From NCBI RefSeq assembly GCF_008124785.1, contig NZ_VNHU01000007.1, positions 169,323 through 233,322 of the forward strand: DNA of 64,000 nucleotides, read 5' to 3'. Numbering within the stretch: the first letter of the stretch is position 1; each line of letters starts with the position of its first letter. A program made the translations under genes and the position numbers. The notes under the pieces were generated by a model, which searched no databases, was not told the DNA's origin, and saw nothing but the letters and a program-made list of their open reading frames with translations. This document shows, piece after piece, positions 8,437 through 17,886 of this stretch. The stretch is from Aquimarina intermedia. GTDB lineage: Bacteria > Bacteroidota > Bacteroidia > Flavobacteriales > Flavobacteriaceae.

Positions 8437-10005
8437 TTAAGATATTAACGGTAATTTAATTATAAAAGTGGAGCCTTTTCCTTTTTCGCTCTCCACCCAT
8501 ATTTGACCATGATGGTCATCTACAACTCTTTTTACATAGGTTAATCCCAAACCATGCCCTTTGACATTGTGAAGATCTCCCGTATGTTCTCTAAAAAATT
8601 TTTCAAATATTTTCTTTTGAGCAATTTTGCTCATACCAATACCCTGGTCTCTTATTTTAACTATAATACTGTTCTTGGCATTTTCTGTATATACATCTAT
8701 TTTTGGAGCACCTTCAGAATATTTAACTGCATTGTCGAGTATATTCACAAGCACATTGGTAAAGTGATTATCATTAGCCAACACAGATGATTTTAACGCA
8801 CCTAAATGCGTCTTAATATAACCTCCACTATCCTCAACCAACAGCGACACATGTGTAATGGCATCTTCTATAAGATCATGAAGTTTCATCCGCTCTTTGG
8901 GTATGTTCAATTCATTTTTCTCTAATTGAGATATTCTAAGAACATTCTCTACTTGAGCATGCATTCTTTTATTTTCTTCCCGGATCATATTCATATAACG
9001 CTTTACCTTATCCGGGTTGCTTCCAATTTTTGGATTTTTTATCGAATCTAACGCCAGATTTATAGTCGCTATAGGTGTCTTAAGTTCATGCGTCATATTG
9101 TTGATGAAATCTGTCTTAATTTGCGAAATTTGACGCTGTTGCATAAGTTGGGATAAAGCGCTGGAATAGGCAACTACAATAATCAATGTAAACACAATGG
9201 ATAATAACGCCATACTTCTGATTGAAGAAAGCACATATTGTTTTTTATCTGTAAACTTTACGTACAATTGATATTTACTTTCGCCATCCTGATTGACAAA
9301 CAACGGAACAGCATATGTATTGGCATAATCTAAACTAAAATCCTCAGACCGAATTTTGGTTGCCAAGGCATTACTATAAATGGCATATTCAAAATCCACG
9401 TTGATGTCGCGCTCCTCTAACTCTCTCTGAATCATCGATCGAATTTCTTTCTTATCTACTCTGCGATGAATAGGTATATAACTAGCAATATCACTTACAA
9501 CAATCTCATAATCCATGCGTTGCAAATCAGTTAGGCTCTTTATACGCTGCATCTTGAGTTTTGACTTCTTACTAGACTTTTCTTCTTTTCCTTCTTCAGA
9601 AACAATATCCGCAGTACGATTTAAAATATCTTTTAACTTGATCGTATCTATATCAAAATTAATAAAAGAAGAAAAAAGCTTATAATCATCCTCTAATGCA
9701 CCATTATTGTATGAAAACGTTCTGTTGGTTCTTTTATCTATACTAATATTAAGAAGCTGTCTAATAGTTGAATCATCAGGCTCCTCAATACTATCCAAAA
9801 TTTCTTTTAAGGGATAGTATATTTCTTCAAATTCGTTATACTGAATTTTATTGGATACAGTAATAAGTACCTGCTTGGCATTAAACGAAAATTGTTCCTC
9901 ATTATTAACAACCGTATTGTTTATCCAATACCCTTGAACAAAAATAATCCCGATCAGTGACAGACTCATTAGGATTATTAGCAATACGAATATCCTTTTA
10001 TTCAT
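8437..10005 (-). CDS. RprX-like membrane sensor histidine kinase
   Basis: A kinase of about 522 residues. An N-terminal TM helix is followed by a periplasmic sensor region of roughly 230 residues and a second TM segment. Then come the H-box NNMTHELKTPIATINLALDS, the N-box VLVNILDNAVKYSEG, the G1 box RDQGIGMS and the G2 box GHGLGLTYVK. It would autophosphorylate the H-box His and pass phosphate to the adjacent regulator. An ATG 24 bases upstream (10029) is possible, but a TACTTTTG promoter box lies between the two starts, so MNKRIFVLL is preferred. Confidence 0.92.
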   Translation of the reverse strand: MNKRIFVLLIILMSLSLIGIIFVQGYWINNTVVNNEEQFSFNAKQVLITVSNKIQYNEFEEIYYPLKEILDSIEEPDDSTIRQLLNISIDKRTNRTFSYNNGALEDDYKLFSSFINFDIDTIKLKDILNRTADIVSEEGKEEKSSKKSKLKMQRIKSLTDLQRMDYEIVVSDIASYIPIHRRVDKKEIRSMIQRELEERDINVDFEYAIYSNALATKIRSEDFSLDYANTYAVPLFVNQDGESKYQLYVKFTDKKQYVLSSIRSMALLSIVFTLIIVVAYSSALSQLMQQRQISQIKTDFINNMTHELKTPIATINLALDSIKNPKIGSNPDKVKRYMNMIREENKRMHAQVENVLRISQLEKNELNIPKERMKLHDLIEDAITHVSLLVEDSGGYIKTHLGALKSSVLANDNHFTNVLVNILDNAVKYSEGAPKIDVYTENAKNSIIVKIRDQGIGMSKIAQKKIFEKFFREHTGDLHNVKGHGLGLTYVKRVVDDHHGQIWVESEKGKGSTFIIKLPLIS

Positions 10006-10009
10006 AGAC

Positions 10010-10017
10010 CAAAAGTA
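10010..10017 (-). promoter_or_regulatory. Putative -7 box of the histidine kinase operon
   Basis: The - strand reads TACTTTTG, matching TAnnTTTG, four bases upstream of the preferred ATG. No clear -33 element is seen. If real, the message would have almost no leader. Confidence 0.35.
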
Positions 10018-10089
10018 AGACTTTAACATTTACCTACTTTACGGTTTAACCAAATGTTAACAAAATGGGCTAATCCCACTATAATCGCC

Positions 10090-10668
10090 TTACTCCATGA
10101 ACTTTTGATGAAGCTCCAGCACCTGTTTTTTGGCTTCTTTAAGGTCAATATTTTGAATAACAAAGTCGGCTAAAGGAATTTTTTGACTATCCTTCCATTG
10201 GTTATTCATACGCTGTTTTACCTTCTCAACAGAAGTGTCATCACGATCTAAAACACGTTGGATACGAAGTTCTTCGGGAGCGGTTACAAGAATTGTATGA
10301 TCACATTGCTCTTGGCCTTTATTTTCAAATAAGATCGCAACCTCTTTGATACCATATCTGGCGTTTTGCCGGTTTTTCCAATTTTCAAAGTGCCGTGCTA
10401 CTGCCGGATGTACAATGGCATTTAGTTTTTCTAATAACGCTTTATCCTTAAAAACTTTATCGGCAATAAATGTCCGATTAAGAGCGCCTTCTATATAAGC
10501 CTTTACTCCAAAAAGATTTATTAAAGCACGTTGTACCTTTGGGTCGTTATTCATTAATTTCTTAGCCTCGATATCTGCTATATAGACGGGCACGCCAAGG
10601 CTTTTAAACATATTTGCAATCGTTGATTTACCGCTTCCTATGCCACCTGTTAACCCAACAATTTTCAT
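10090..10668 (-). CDS. coaE: Dephospho-CoA kinase CoaE
   Basis: A 192-residue P-loop kinase that phosphorylates dephospho-CoA, the last step of CoA synthesis. It has GLTGGIGSGKST at the N-terminus, IADIEAKKLM, the HPAV motif in AIVHPAVARHF, and the lid-region segment LDRDDTSVEKVKQRM. Length is normal for the family. The start overlaps the stop of the YbbR-like gene by 4 bases, so it is probably translated from the same mRNA. Confidence 0.95.
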   Translation of the reverse strand: MKIVGLTGGIGSGKSTIANMFKSLGVPVYIADIEAKKLMNNDPKVQRALINLFGVKAYIEGALNRTFIADKVFKDKALLEKLNAIVHPAVARHFENWKNRQNARYGIKEVAILFENKGQEQCDHTILVTAPEELRIQRVLDRDDTSVEKVKQRMNNQWKDSQKIPLADFVIQNIDLKEAKKQVLELHQKFME

Positions 10669-11615
10669 TCTTTATTCACTATTACAAATTGAATTTGTTT
10701 TTCCTGCAATCGAACGTCATGTATTTTTTCCGGAGATTTTATGAGTTTCAAAAAAAGAAACGCGTTATTTTCAGAGGCCTCTCTATAATCTGCAATCACT
10801 TTGAAGTCTCGTTCTGAGATATCATCATATTTATCTAGACCTACTCTATAAACAATTTTAACTTCTTTAGGAAAAATCTTTACTTCTTCGTTCTCTGGCA
10901 CATTTTCCAAAATTATAGGAACATTCTGACTCCCCTCAGTAAATTTACTTACTGATACCGAAGCGTTTATAATTCTAGGAACAACATTTACCACCTCCTG
11001 CAGACTGTCCATTTTTATTGGCACCTCTTCCTCCCAATTCGATTTTAGTCCGTCCACGGTAAGTGAGGTCGTCACTACATAATTAATTGAGTCTAATACT
11101 TGTTTAATACCACTAAGCATTATAGAATCCGGTTGAATCTCCAGACCTTCACTACTTCCATATCCGGCAGCATATTTTAAGCTCACATTGGGACGTACAG
11201 GTACTTTTTTATCAAAAATTGTATGTAATTTTAAAAAGACAGTATCTTTTTGAAGGTCGATCACATTTCCCTTGAATTCTAATTTCCGTTTAATAAAATC
11301 ACCTTTTTTATCTAACGCAAACACATATTCATTTGACCTCTTTTTTGCACTCTCTTTATAATCAAAAACAAGTTCGGGTGTAGTCCAGCTATGTGCTATT
11401 AATCGAAAACCATTGCCACCCAAAGTAACCAACAATTTTGCATCACTAGTAGGATCTATAGCCTTATCGTCTGGGATATTAATATAAACAATATCCGCTT
11501 CGAGCGTACGTGTGTAGTTTTTTGAGAATTGAATAAATAGCCAAAGTATAGATGTCGCAACCAAAAAAAACAGAAAAACCTTTACATTGTTTCTTTTAAA
11601 TGAAAATCTATTCAT
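10665..11615 (-). CDS. YbbR-like (CdaR-type) membrane-anchored protein
   Basis: A 316-residue protein with a basic N-terminus, one TM helix (about 12-28, FLFFLVATSILWLFIQF) and a long extracytoplasmic beta-rich part containing YbbR-like repeats (such as KVPVRPNVSLKYAAGYGSSEGLEIQPDSIMLSG, quoted only as a region near residues 132-165). In Firmicutes YbbR/CdaR regulates the c-di-AMP cyclase; no cyclase is adjacent here, so that role is not assumed. It lies between a glycosyltransferase and coaE in a compact - strand operon. Confidence 0.8.
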   Translation of the reverse strand: MNRFSFKRNNVKVFLFFLVATSILWLFIQFSKNYTRTLEADIVYINIPDDKAIDPTSDAKLLVTLGGNGFRLIAHSWTTPELVFDYKESAKKRSNEYVFALDKKGDFIKRKLEFKGNVIDLQKDTVFLKLHTIFDKKVPVRPNVSLKYAAGYGSSEGLEIQPDSIMLSGIKQVLDSINYVVTTSLTVDGLKSNWEEEVPIKMDSLQEVVNVVPRIINASVSVSKFTEGSQNVPIILENVPENEEVKIFPKEVKIVYRVGLDKYDDISERDFKVIADYREASENNAFLFLKLIKSPEKIHDVRLQEKQIQFVIVNKE

Positions 11616-11634
11616 ACGTTATTTTCTAAAATTC

Positions 11635-12627
11635 TTATTTAAAAAAAAGCTTTTTAAATTGCTTTTTAGGATCTCTTTTCAACAGATGAATATAATAATA
11701 AGATTTTAAGAATCCACTACCATATCCATAAAACTGAATAAGAGCAGCGGACACAGACATACACGCGATTCCAAAATTCGAGTATTTCTGCAAGGCGCTC
11801 ACCCATAGTATAAAAAGATAGACCCCTAAAAACGCTAAGGGAACCCAAGTGGAAAAGAAAGCTACTATTATGGAAGCTATGACGAACAAAATAAAAAAAG
11901 CAGGAAACCAATACGTTAGTTTAGCCGTCTTAGGGTGCCATAAATTTAGAATAGGTCGCACTAATCCAAACTTGTTTACTTGGATATAAAATTTATGCCA
12001 TGAAATACGTCTTTTATGAAACACCTTAGCCTCTTCGATTAAAGCTGTTTCATATCCTTGTTTCCATAACCTGATAGTTAAGTCCGGATCCTCACCGGGA
12101 TGGATATCTCCAAATCCCTGAGTAGCATTAAACGCTTCTCTGGACAACCCCATATTAAAGCTACGCGGTTGAAACTTACCTACAGCACTTTTTTTACCTC
12201 GTATACCACCGGTAGTTAAGTAAGACGTCATACTAAAACTTATTGCCTTTTGCAGCTTTGAAAATTTTACATGTGCATCATCAGGTCCTCCATAACAATG
12301 CACAAATGAAGTAGACAAATATTTATCTACAGCTAACAGATAGTCGCTAGGCAGAATAACATCGCTGTCGAGAATAATAAAATAATCCCCTGTTGCTCTT
12401 AGCATACCGTAATTTCTGGAATCACCCGGCCCCGTATTTTGCTTCTCATAATAACTAATGTCTAATTGGTTATGGAAACATGCTATACATTCTTTTGAAT
12501 CCTCCGTTGATCCATCTTCGACAATTACTATTTCATAAGGCTTGTCAAAGGTTAAGGCTACCATACTCTCCAACAGTTCAAAAATCTCCTGCGGACGGTT
12601 ATAAACAGGAATTATAAAAGAATACAT
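11635..12627 (-). CDS. Family 2 glycosyltransferase with C-terminal membrane segments
   Basis: A 330-residue GT-A enzyme. It starts FIIPVYNRP, has EDGST, the DxD-type ILDSDVILP and a GEDPDLTIRLW motif, then about two to three TM helices near residues 240-290. Such GT2 proteins transfer sugars to lipid or polysaccharide acceptors at the inner membrane; acceptor and donor are unknown. ATG 12627 is used; a TTG two codons upstream is possible. It ends 19 bases before the YbbR-like gene. The downstream partners YbbR/coaE are housekeeping, so the role is probably core envelope glycan. Confidence 0.85.
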   Translation of the reverse strand: MYSFIIPVYNRPQEIFELLESMVALTFDKPYEIVIVEDGSTEDSKECIACFHNQLDISYYEKQNTGPGDSRNYGMLRATGDYFIILDSDVILPSDYLLAVDKYLSTSFVHCYGGPDDAHVKFSKLQKAISFSMTSYLTTGGIRGKKSAVGKFQPRSFNMGLSREAFNATQGFGDIHPGEDPDLTIRLWKQGYETALIEEAKVFHKRRISWHKFYIQVNKFGLVRPILNLWHPKTAKLTYWFPAFFILFVIASIIVAFFSTWVPLAFLGVYLFILWVSALQKYSNFGIACMSVSAALIQFYGYGSGFLKSYYYIHLLKRDPKKQFKKLFFK

Positions 12628-12651
12628 AGACAACTATTTTTTAATAAACAG

Positions 12652-12684
12652 AAAAATCCCATCAAGTTTCTTGAATGGGATTTT
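12652..12684 (-). terminator. Intrinsic terminator of fabI
   Basis: Arms AAAATCCCAT (12653-12662) and ATGGGATTTT (12675-12684), with an inner CAAG/CTTG stem. Read on the - strand it is followed by TTTTTC, so it ends the fabI transcript before the glycosyltransferase gene. Confidence 0.75.
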
Positions 12685-12705
12685 GAGAGATATTTAAATT
12701 ATATT

Positions 12706-13524
12706 TTAATTTTCTTCTGTAAATTTTTGCATGACCATTTCACTTACGCCCACGTTAGAGAATCCTCCATCATGAAATAAGTTTTGAAGGGTCACTTTCT
12801 TAGTTAAATCAGAAAACAAAGTAATAGTATAATCCGCACATTCTAAAGCGCTCGCATTACCTAGTGGTGACATTTTATCTGCATACTCGATGAATCCATC
12901 AAATCCTTTCACTCCTTTCCCTGCAGTTGTTGCGGTTGGTGACTGGGAAATTGTGTTTACACGAACTTTTTTATCCCGGCCAAAGAAATATCCAAAACTA
13001 CGTGCAATAGACTCAAGATACGCTTTGTTATCAGCCATATCATTATAATCCGGGAACACTCGCTGTGCAGCCATATAGGTTAAAGCTACAATGCTTCCCC
13101 ACTCGGTCATAGCATCCTTTTTATATAAGGTTTGCATTGTTTTATGAAAAGAAAGTGCTGAAACATCCCATCCTTTTTGGCTCCAATCATAATTAAGATC
13201 CGTATAGTGACGACCTTTTCTTACATTCACTGACATCCCAATAGAATGCAGCACGAAGTCTAATTTTCCACCAAGTATTTCAACCGATTTTTCAACCAAA
13301 TTTTCCAAATCTTCTAGAGACGTAGCATCCGCAGGAACAATTTGAGAATTAGTCTTCTCTGCCAGTTGATTAATAGCTCCCATACGCATCGCTACCGGAG
13401 CGTTGGTAAGCACAAATGTAGCTCCTTCTTCGTGAGCTCTCTCTGCTGTTTTCCAAGCAATAGAATTTTCATCTAATGCTCCAAAAATTATTCCTCGTTT
13501 ACCTTTTAGTAAGTTGTGTGACAT
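12706..13524 (-). CDS. fabI: Enoyl-[acyl-carrier-protein] reductase FabI
   Basis: A 272-residue SDR-fold enzyme reducing the enoyl-ACP double bond with NAD(P)H in fatty-acid elongation. The nucleotide loop is GALDENSIAW (15-24). Catalytic residues follow the FabI pattern Y-x6-K: Tyr160, Met163, Lys167 in DYNDMADNK. The substrate-binding loop region QSPTATTAGKG is present. It is monocistronic, with a terminator downstream and a gap to recN upstream. Confidence 0.95.
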   Translation of the reverse strand: MSHNLLKGKRGIIFGALDENSIAWKTAERAHEEGATFVLTNAPVAMRMGAINQLAEKTNSQIVPADATSLEDLENLVEKSVEILGGKLDFVLHSIGMSVNVRKGRHYTDLNYDWSQKGWDVSALSFHKTMQTLYKKDAMTEWGSIVALTYMAAQRVFPDYNDMADNKAYLESIARSFGYFFGRDKKVRVNTISQSPTATTAGKGVKGFDGFIEYADKMSPLGNASALECADYTITLFSDLTKKVTLQNLFHDGGFSNVGVSEMVMQKFTEEN

Positions 13525-13656
13525 TTAATAATAAATTAAAATATGTTCTACGAGTGGTAAAGATAACAAAACCCTGTTAACAGCTATCGTTATCAAAAAA
13601 ATTTACCACTCTTTTTTATGCTCAAAAATTAATTACTTTTCGTAACCTTAGTAATA

Positions 13657-15312
13657 CTATACCTGTAAAAGTGATTTAGCGTGTGTTAAAGCAGATTCGG
13701 ATATATCCTTACCTCCTATCATCTCTGCTATTTCATTAATTCGTTCTGTAGGATTCAATAATTTCAATCGAGTGACTGTACTCGCATCCATATCTTCCTT
13801 AAAAACTTTATAATGCCGTTCTCCGTTTGCCGCTATCTGAGGTAAATGTGTGATACTAATGACTTGAAGGTTTTTACTCATAGATCGCATTAAATCGGCC
13901 ATTTTATGAGCTATCTCTCCTGACACTCCAGTATCAATCTCATCAAAAATAATAGTAGGTAACTTTGTATATCGCGAGAGAATCACTTTTATACTTAACA
14001 TAATACGAGACAACTCACCACCTGAAGCTACTTTTTTAAGAACCCCATACGTACCTCCTTTATTAGCAGAAAACAAGAAACTTAATTCATCTTTCCCATT
14101 AAATGCATACGCATCACTCATGGTAACATCAGCTTTAAACGTGGCATTCTCCATTCCAAGTGATTTTAAAATTGTCTCCAATTCGTTTATCAATTTAGGT
14201 AATGCTTTCTCCCGCTTAGCATGAATTTTCTCTGCAACTTGATCTAATTGTTCTTGTATAGCTATGATCTCAGATTGTAACTTTTCAATTTCATCGTTTA
14301 ACGAATCCGTTTTTACTACTTTTTCTTCCAACGCATCCCGGATTTCTAATAATTCCCGAATACTTGAAACGGCATGCTTTGTTTGTAAATCGTGGATCAG
14401 TTGAAGCCTTTGACCTACCACAGTCAAACGTTCAGGATCCGCCTCTAGTTTATCTAATTCGTTTTCGAGAGACACAAGAATATCTTCTATTTCTATTGCT
14501 ACACTTTCTACACGGTCCGACAACTCTTTGTAAGTAGCTGTGTATGCTGTTATTTTGTGCAAATTTGATTTTGTTGCACGCAATTGGTCAGACACCCCAA
14601 GTTCTTCGGCTCCCACCAACTGTATTGATGCCGATATGCGTTCTTGAATGTCCTCAATATTGTTAAGCGTCTCATAGGCTGCTTCCAGCTCCACAAGTTC
14701 GTCTTCTTTTAACTTAGCCTCTTCTAATTCTTTAAAAAGAAACGTATTATATTCATAAGCTTTAGTCAATTCTTCTTGACTTGCAATAAGTGATTTAACC
14801 TCTTTTTCTTTAGCTTTCAGAAGATGTAACCCTCGTTTATAAGAATCAATTTCTCTTTCTGTTTCTGCTAACGCATCCAGTACTTCAAACTGAAAGTCAT
14901 TGGATGTTACTTCCAATGTTTGATGCTGACTGTGAATATCAATCAGATGGAAGCCTACGGCATTCAAAGCGCTAAGCGTTACAGGTGTGTCATTAATAAA
15001 TGCTCTGGATTTTCCTGACGGAAGAATTTCACGCCGAATAATAGTTTCATCTTCATAATCAAGTTCCTCTTGTTCAAAAATTTCTTGAAGTTTATAGTCA
15101 GCTATCGAAAAAACACCTTCTATAACACATTTTGAAGTATTATCTTTTACACTGGTTAGATCTGCTCTTTTACCCAAAAGAAGTCCAAGCGCCCCTAAAA
15201 GCAATGATTTACCAGCACCTGTTTCTCCCGTAATAATGATAAGCCCAGAGTCAAAAGATACCTGAAGCTGGTCTATAAGGGCGTAATTTTGTATTGATAA
15301 GCTTTGTAGCAA
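13657..15312 (-). CDS. recN: DNA repair ATPase RecN
   Basis: A 551-residue SMC-like ATPase. Walker A GETGAGKS lies at residues 29-36 and IHSQHQ follows near residue 125. Two long coiled-coil arms flank a central hinge (about 150-370). The ABC signature SGGELSRIMLS and Walker B IIFDEIDTGVSG are C-terminal. RecN bridges DNA ends and aids double-strand-break repair with RecA. Length is typical. It lies upstream of fabI and downstream of DUF4835 on the - strand. Confidence 0.95.
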   Translation of the reverse strand: MLQSLSIQNYALIDQLQVSFDSGLIIITGETGAGKSLLLGALGLLLGKRADLTSVKDNTSKCVIEGVFSIADYKLQEIFEQEELDYEDETIIRREILPSGKSRAFINDTPVTLSALNAVGFHLIDIHSQHQTLEVTSNDFQFEVLDALAETEREIDSYKRGLHLLKAKEKEVKSLIASQEELTKAYEYNTFLFKELEEAKLKEDELVELEAAYETLNNIEDIQERISASIQLVGAEELGVSDQLRATKSNLHKITAYTATYKELSDRVESVAIEIEDILVSLENELDKLEADPERLTVVGQRLQLIHDLQTKHAVSSIRELLEIRDALEEKVVKTDSLNDEIEKLQSEIIAIQEQLDQVAEKIHAKREKALPKLINELETILKSLGMENATFKADVTMSDAYAFNGKDELSFLFSANKGGTYGVLKKVASGGELSRIMLSIKVILSRYTKLPTIIFDEIDTGVSGEIAHKMADLMRSMSKNLQVISITHLPQIAANGERHYKVFKEDMDASTVTRLKLLNPTERINEIAEMIGGKDISESALTHAKSLLQV

Positions 15313-15386
15313 ATGCTATAAATATTAAGGTTAATCCTACGGGTAAAGATACTATACTTTTAAAAGGATTTCAAAAATATACATTT

Positions 15387-16277
15387 CTAAAATTTAATGG
15401 CTGACCAATTTTTAGAATATGTAGGCGCAATTTGATTTAACACAGTGACGGTTTCTGCTATGTTGACTGAAGGACCTCCTGAAAGAATACTGGATATCTC
15501 GTCGGCTTTTGAATCAAAGAAAATACGCATTAAATATGAATTTGGTCTCCTGTCATGCATTTCTTTTAAAGCGGCCAGCGACTCAATAATTGTCAACTTA
15601 CCGGTCTTGAGTTCTTGATGCATAACATCTAACCCCTCTCTATGATAGGTATACAGTGCTTTTCTATACCCATCAAACGTTCCTGATAGCAAGTCATCAT
15701 TAAGCTTGAAACGAGTTTGTGTACCATCTTGTAAATTCCAGCCCAACGAATTACTGGTCTGTGCGTTACCAACGATATTTTTTGCTTCTTGGTAATATTT
15801 AGTCCCTCCGTTAAGTTCAAAAGTATCCGCATCAATACCTAGGATGGTGTATAGATAAAATGCGGTTACTGAAATAAGGTTTGATTGAAAACTATTTGCA
15901 TCATAATTAAGTGGCTGAAACTCAACATAGCTAAAAGTAAACTGTTTATCAATGCTATTAAATGTAGTGCTATTATAATTGGAGCCGTAAACAGGTCGTG
16001 ACGCCTGAACCTGTATAGTAGCCGAAAATGTATCGTTATTATAAGCGTTAATATTGATTACAAAACTACAATTGATGCGCTCCTCGTTGCGATAATCAAC
16101 CGCTGTCCATTTGGTAGTATTAATAAATTCTATTAATGAACGTTCGAGCGTTTTAAATACCTGAAGATTGGGCTGTCCGGTTTGTTCTGCATTCACCACT
16201 ACCCTTGCATTGAATTCTTGTGCTGTACCAAAGAACCCAACACCTACTAACAAAAATAAAATACTGTATTTATACAT
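15387..16277 (-). CDS. DUF4835 family secreted protein
   Basis: A 296-residue protein with a signal peptide (MYKYSILFLLVGVGFFGTAQ) and a beta-rich body. RVVVNAEQTGQPNLQVFKTLE near the N-terminus and the conserved NFVININ-like strand match the Bacteroidota DUF4835 family, which is consistently found beside coaBC, recN and bamD. This context suggests a periplasmic or outer-membrane-linked role, but none is known. It sits 47 bases downstream of coaBC. Confidence 0.82.
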   Translation of the reverse strand: MYKYSILFLLVGVGFFGTAQEFNARVVVNAEQTGQPNLQVFKTLERSLIEFINTTKWTAVDYRNEERINCSFVININAYNNDTFSATIQVQASRPVYGSNYNSTTFNSIDKQFTFSYVEFQPLNYDANSFQSNLISVTAFYLYTILGIDADTFELNGGTKYYQEAKNIVGNAQTSNSLGWNLQDGTQTRFKLNDDLLSGTFDGYRKALYTYHREGLDVMHQELKTGKLTIIESLAALKEMHDRRPNSYLMRIFFDSKADEISSILSGGPSVNIAETVTVLNQIAPTYSKNWSAIKF

Positions 16278-16324
16278 AGTGTTTGAATCAGTCCCGTTCT
16301 CAACTCTTAACCAAATGTAGACAA

Positions 16325-17536
16325 TTATAAATTCAACAAAGACATAATCTTTTCAAAAATATCCTTAGCTACTTCTGTTTTACTTTTTAATTCAAACGTT
16401 TGGATATTTTGTTTATGATCGATGAGCGTAATTTTATTTGTTTCATTTTTGAAACCTGCCCCCGCATCGTTCAATGAATTGAGCACAATTAAGTCTAAAT
16501 TTTTTCTTTTTAGCTTCCCCTGTGCATTAGCAAGCTCATTTTCCGTTTCTAAGGCAAACCCGACCAAATATTGCTTGTCCTTATGATCTCCTAGCCATCT
16601 GAGAATATCTGTCGTTCTTTCTAAAGCAATACTCAAATCCCCGTCTTTCTTTTTTAATTTTTGATCAGAAACCTGTTTAGGACGATAGTCTGCAACAGCT
16701 GCGGCGGAAATAACTACATCACACGATGGATAATGCGTTTTAACAGTCTCAAACATTTCTGCTGCACTGGTAACAGGAAGCACTGTAATATGTTTGTGAG
16801 TTACGGTAATGGCAGAAGGTCCTAAAACACATATCACCTGAGCACCTAAGTTAGCTGCAGTTTTTGCAAGCTCAATACCCATTTTTCCACTGGAATGATT
16901 CCCAATAAAACGAACAGGATCAATTGCTTCATATGTTGGTCCCGCAGTAATGAGTATTTTTTTATTTTTTAAAGGAAGTGTTTTAAGAATATGTTGCTCT
17001 ATAAAGTCTATGATATTATCGGGTTCAGCCATTCTCCCTTCGCCTACTAATCCGCTTGCTAACTCACCGGATTCTGCAGGTATCATAATATTTCCATATC
17101 CTTGAAGCGTAGAGAATGTTTTATGAGTGGATGGATGATTGTACATATCCAAGTCCATAGCGGGAGCAAAATACACTGGGCATTTTGCAGACAAATAGGT
17201 CGCCAGCAAAAGGTTATCACTGGTTCCTGACGCCATTTTTGAAAGGGTATTGGCTGTGGCGGGTGCAATCACCATGATATCCGCCCATAACCCTAAATCT
17301 ACATGATTGTTCCAAATTGCGTTATCATCCTCGTCATCATAAAATGAAGAATGTACAGGGTTCTTAGAAAGCGTAGAAAGCGTAAGCGGAGTAATAAAGT
17401 CTTTTGCCGCCGGTGTCATAACAACCTTAACCTGTGCTCCACTTTTTATAAGGCCTCTAACTAAAGAAGCCGTTTTATAAGCGGCGATACCAGCAGTGAT
17501 ACCTAAAAGAATTTTTTTACCGCTTATAACAGACAT
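16325..17536 (-). CDS. coaBC: Bifunctional phosphopantothenoylcysteine decarboxylase / phosphopantothenate-cysteine ligase
   Basis: A 403-residue fusion making 4'-phosphopantetheine for CoA. The N-terminal flavin-dependent CoaC half (1-185) has GITAGIAAYK, the NHVDL catalytic His, APATANTLSKMASG and the substrate clamp PAMDLDMY. The C-terminal CoaB half begins near 190 with ITAGPTYEAIDPVRFIGNHSSGKMG and contains AAVADYRPK. It abuts the omega-like gene (2 bases apart). With coaE at 10 kb, two CoA steps are in this window. Confidence 0.95.
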   Translation of the reverse strand: MSVISGKKILLGITAGIAAYKTASLVRGLIKSGAQVKVVMTPAAKDFITPLTLSTLSKNPVHSSFYDDEDDNAIWNNHVDLGLWADIMVIAPATANTLSKMASGTSDNLLLATYLSAKCPVYFAPAMDLDMYNHPSTHKTFSTLQGYGNIMIPAESGELASGLVGEGRMAEPDNIIDFIEQHILKTLPLKNKKILITAGPTYEAIDPVRFIGNHSSGKMGIELAKTAANLGAQVICVLGPSAITVTHKHITVLPVTSAAEMFETVKTHYPSCDVVISAAAVADYRPKQVSDQKLKKKDGDLSIALERTTDILRWLGDHKDKQYLVGFALETENELANAQGKLKRKNLDLIVLNSLNDAGAGFKNETNKITLIDHKQNIQTFELKSKTEVAKDIFEKIMSLLNL

Positions 17537-17538
17537 TT

Positions 17539-17871
17539 CTATACAGTTTCTGAATCAGTCTTTGTATTTCTATGATAAATTTTACCTTCCAGCCATTCCT
17601 GAGCTGCTAATGAGTGCGGTTTTGGTAAACGCTCATAAAACTTAGAAACTTCTATTTGCTCTTTATTTTCGAAAACTTCTTCTAAGCTATCGTTATAAGT
17701 TGCAAATTCATCTAATTTTTCTAAAAGCTCCTTTTTAATATCCGTATTGATTTGATTAGCTCGTTTTGAAATAATAGAAATTGCTTCATAAATATTATCA
17801 GTAGGCTTATCAATTAAATTCTTATCAATTGTAGTAGTATTAACAGGCGCGTTACTCTTTTTTAAATCCAT
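17539..17871 (-). CDS. RNA polymerase omega/Rpb6-like subunit
   Basis: A 110-residue soluble protein of the Bacteroidota Rpb6/omega family. It contains the NIYEAISIISKRANQIN helix, which corresponds to the conserved omega core, and KPHSLAAQEWLEGKI near the C-terminus. It stabilises the beta' subunit during polymerase assembly. Placement between bamD and coaBC parallels the rpoZ-coaBC proximity seen widely in bacteria. Confidence 0.85.
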   Translation of the reverse strand: MDLKKSNAPVNTTTIDKNLIDKPTDNIYEAISIISKRANQINTDIKKELLEKLDEFATYNDSLEEVFENKEQIEVSKFYERLPKPHSLAAQEWLEGKIYHRNTKTDSETV

Positions 17872-17886
17872 CTTCTCCTAAATTTT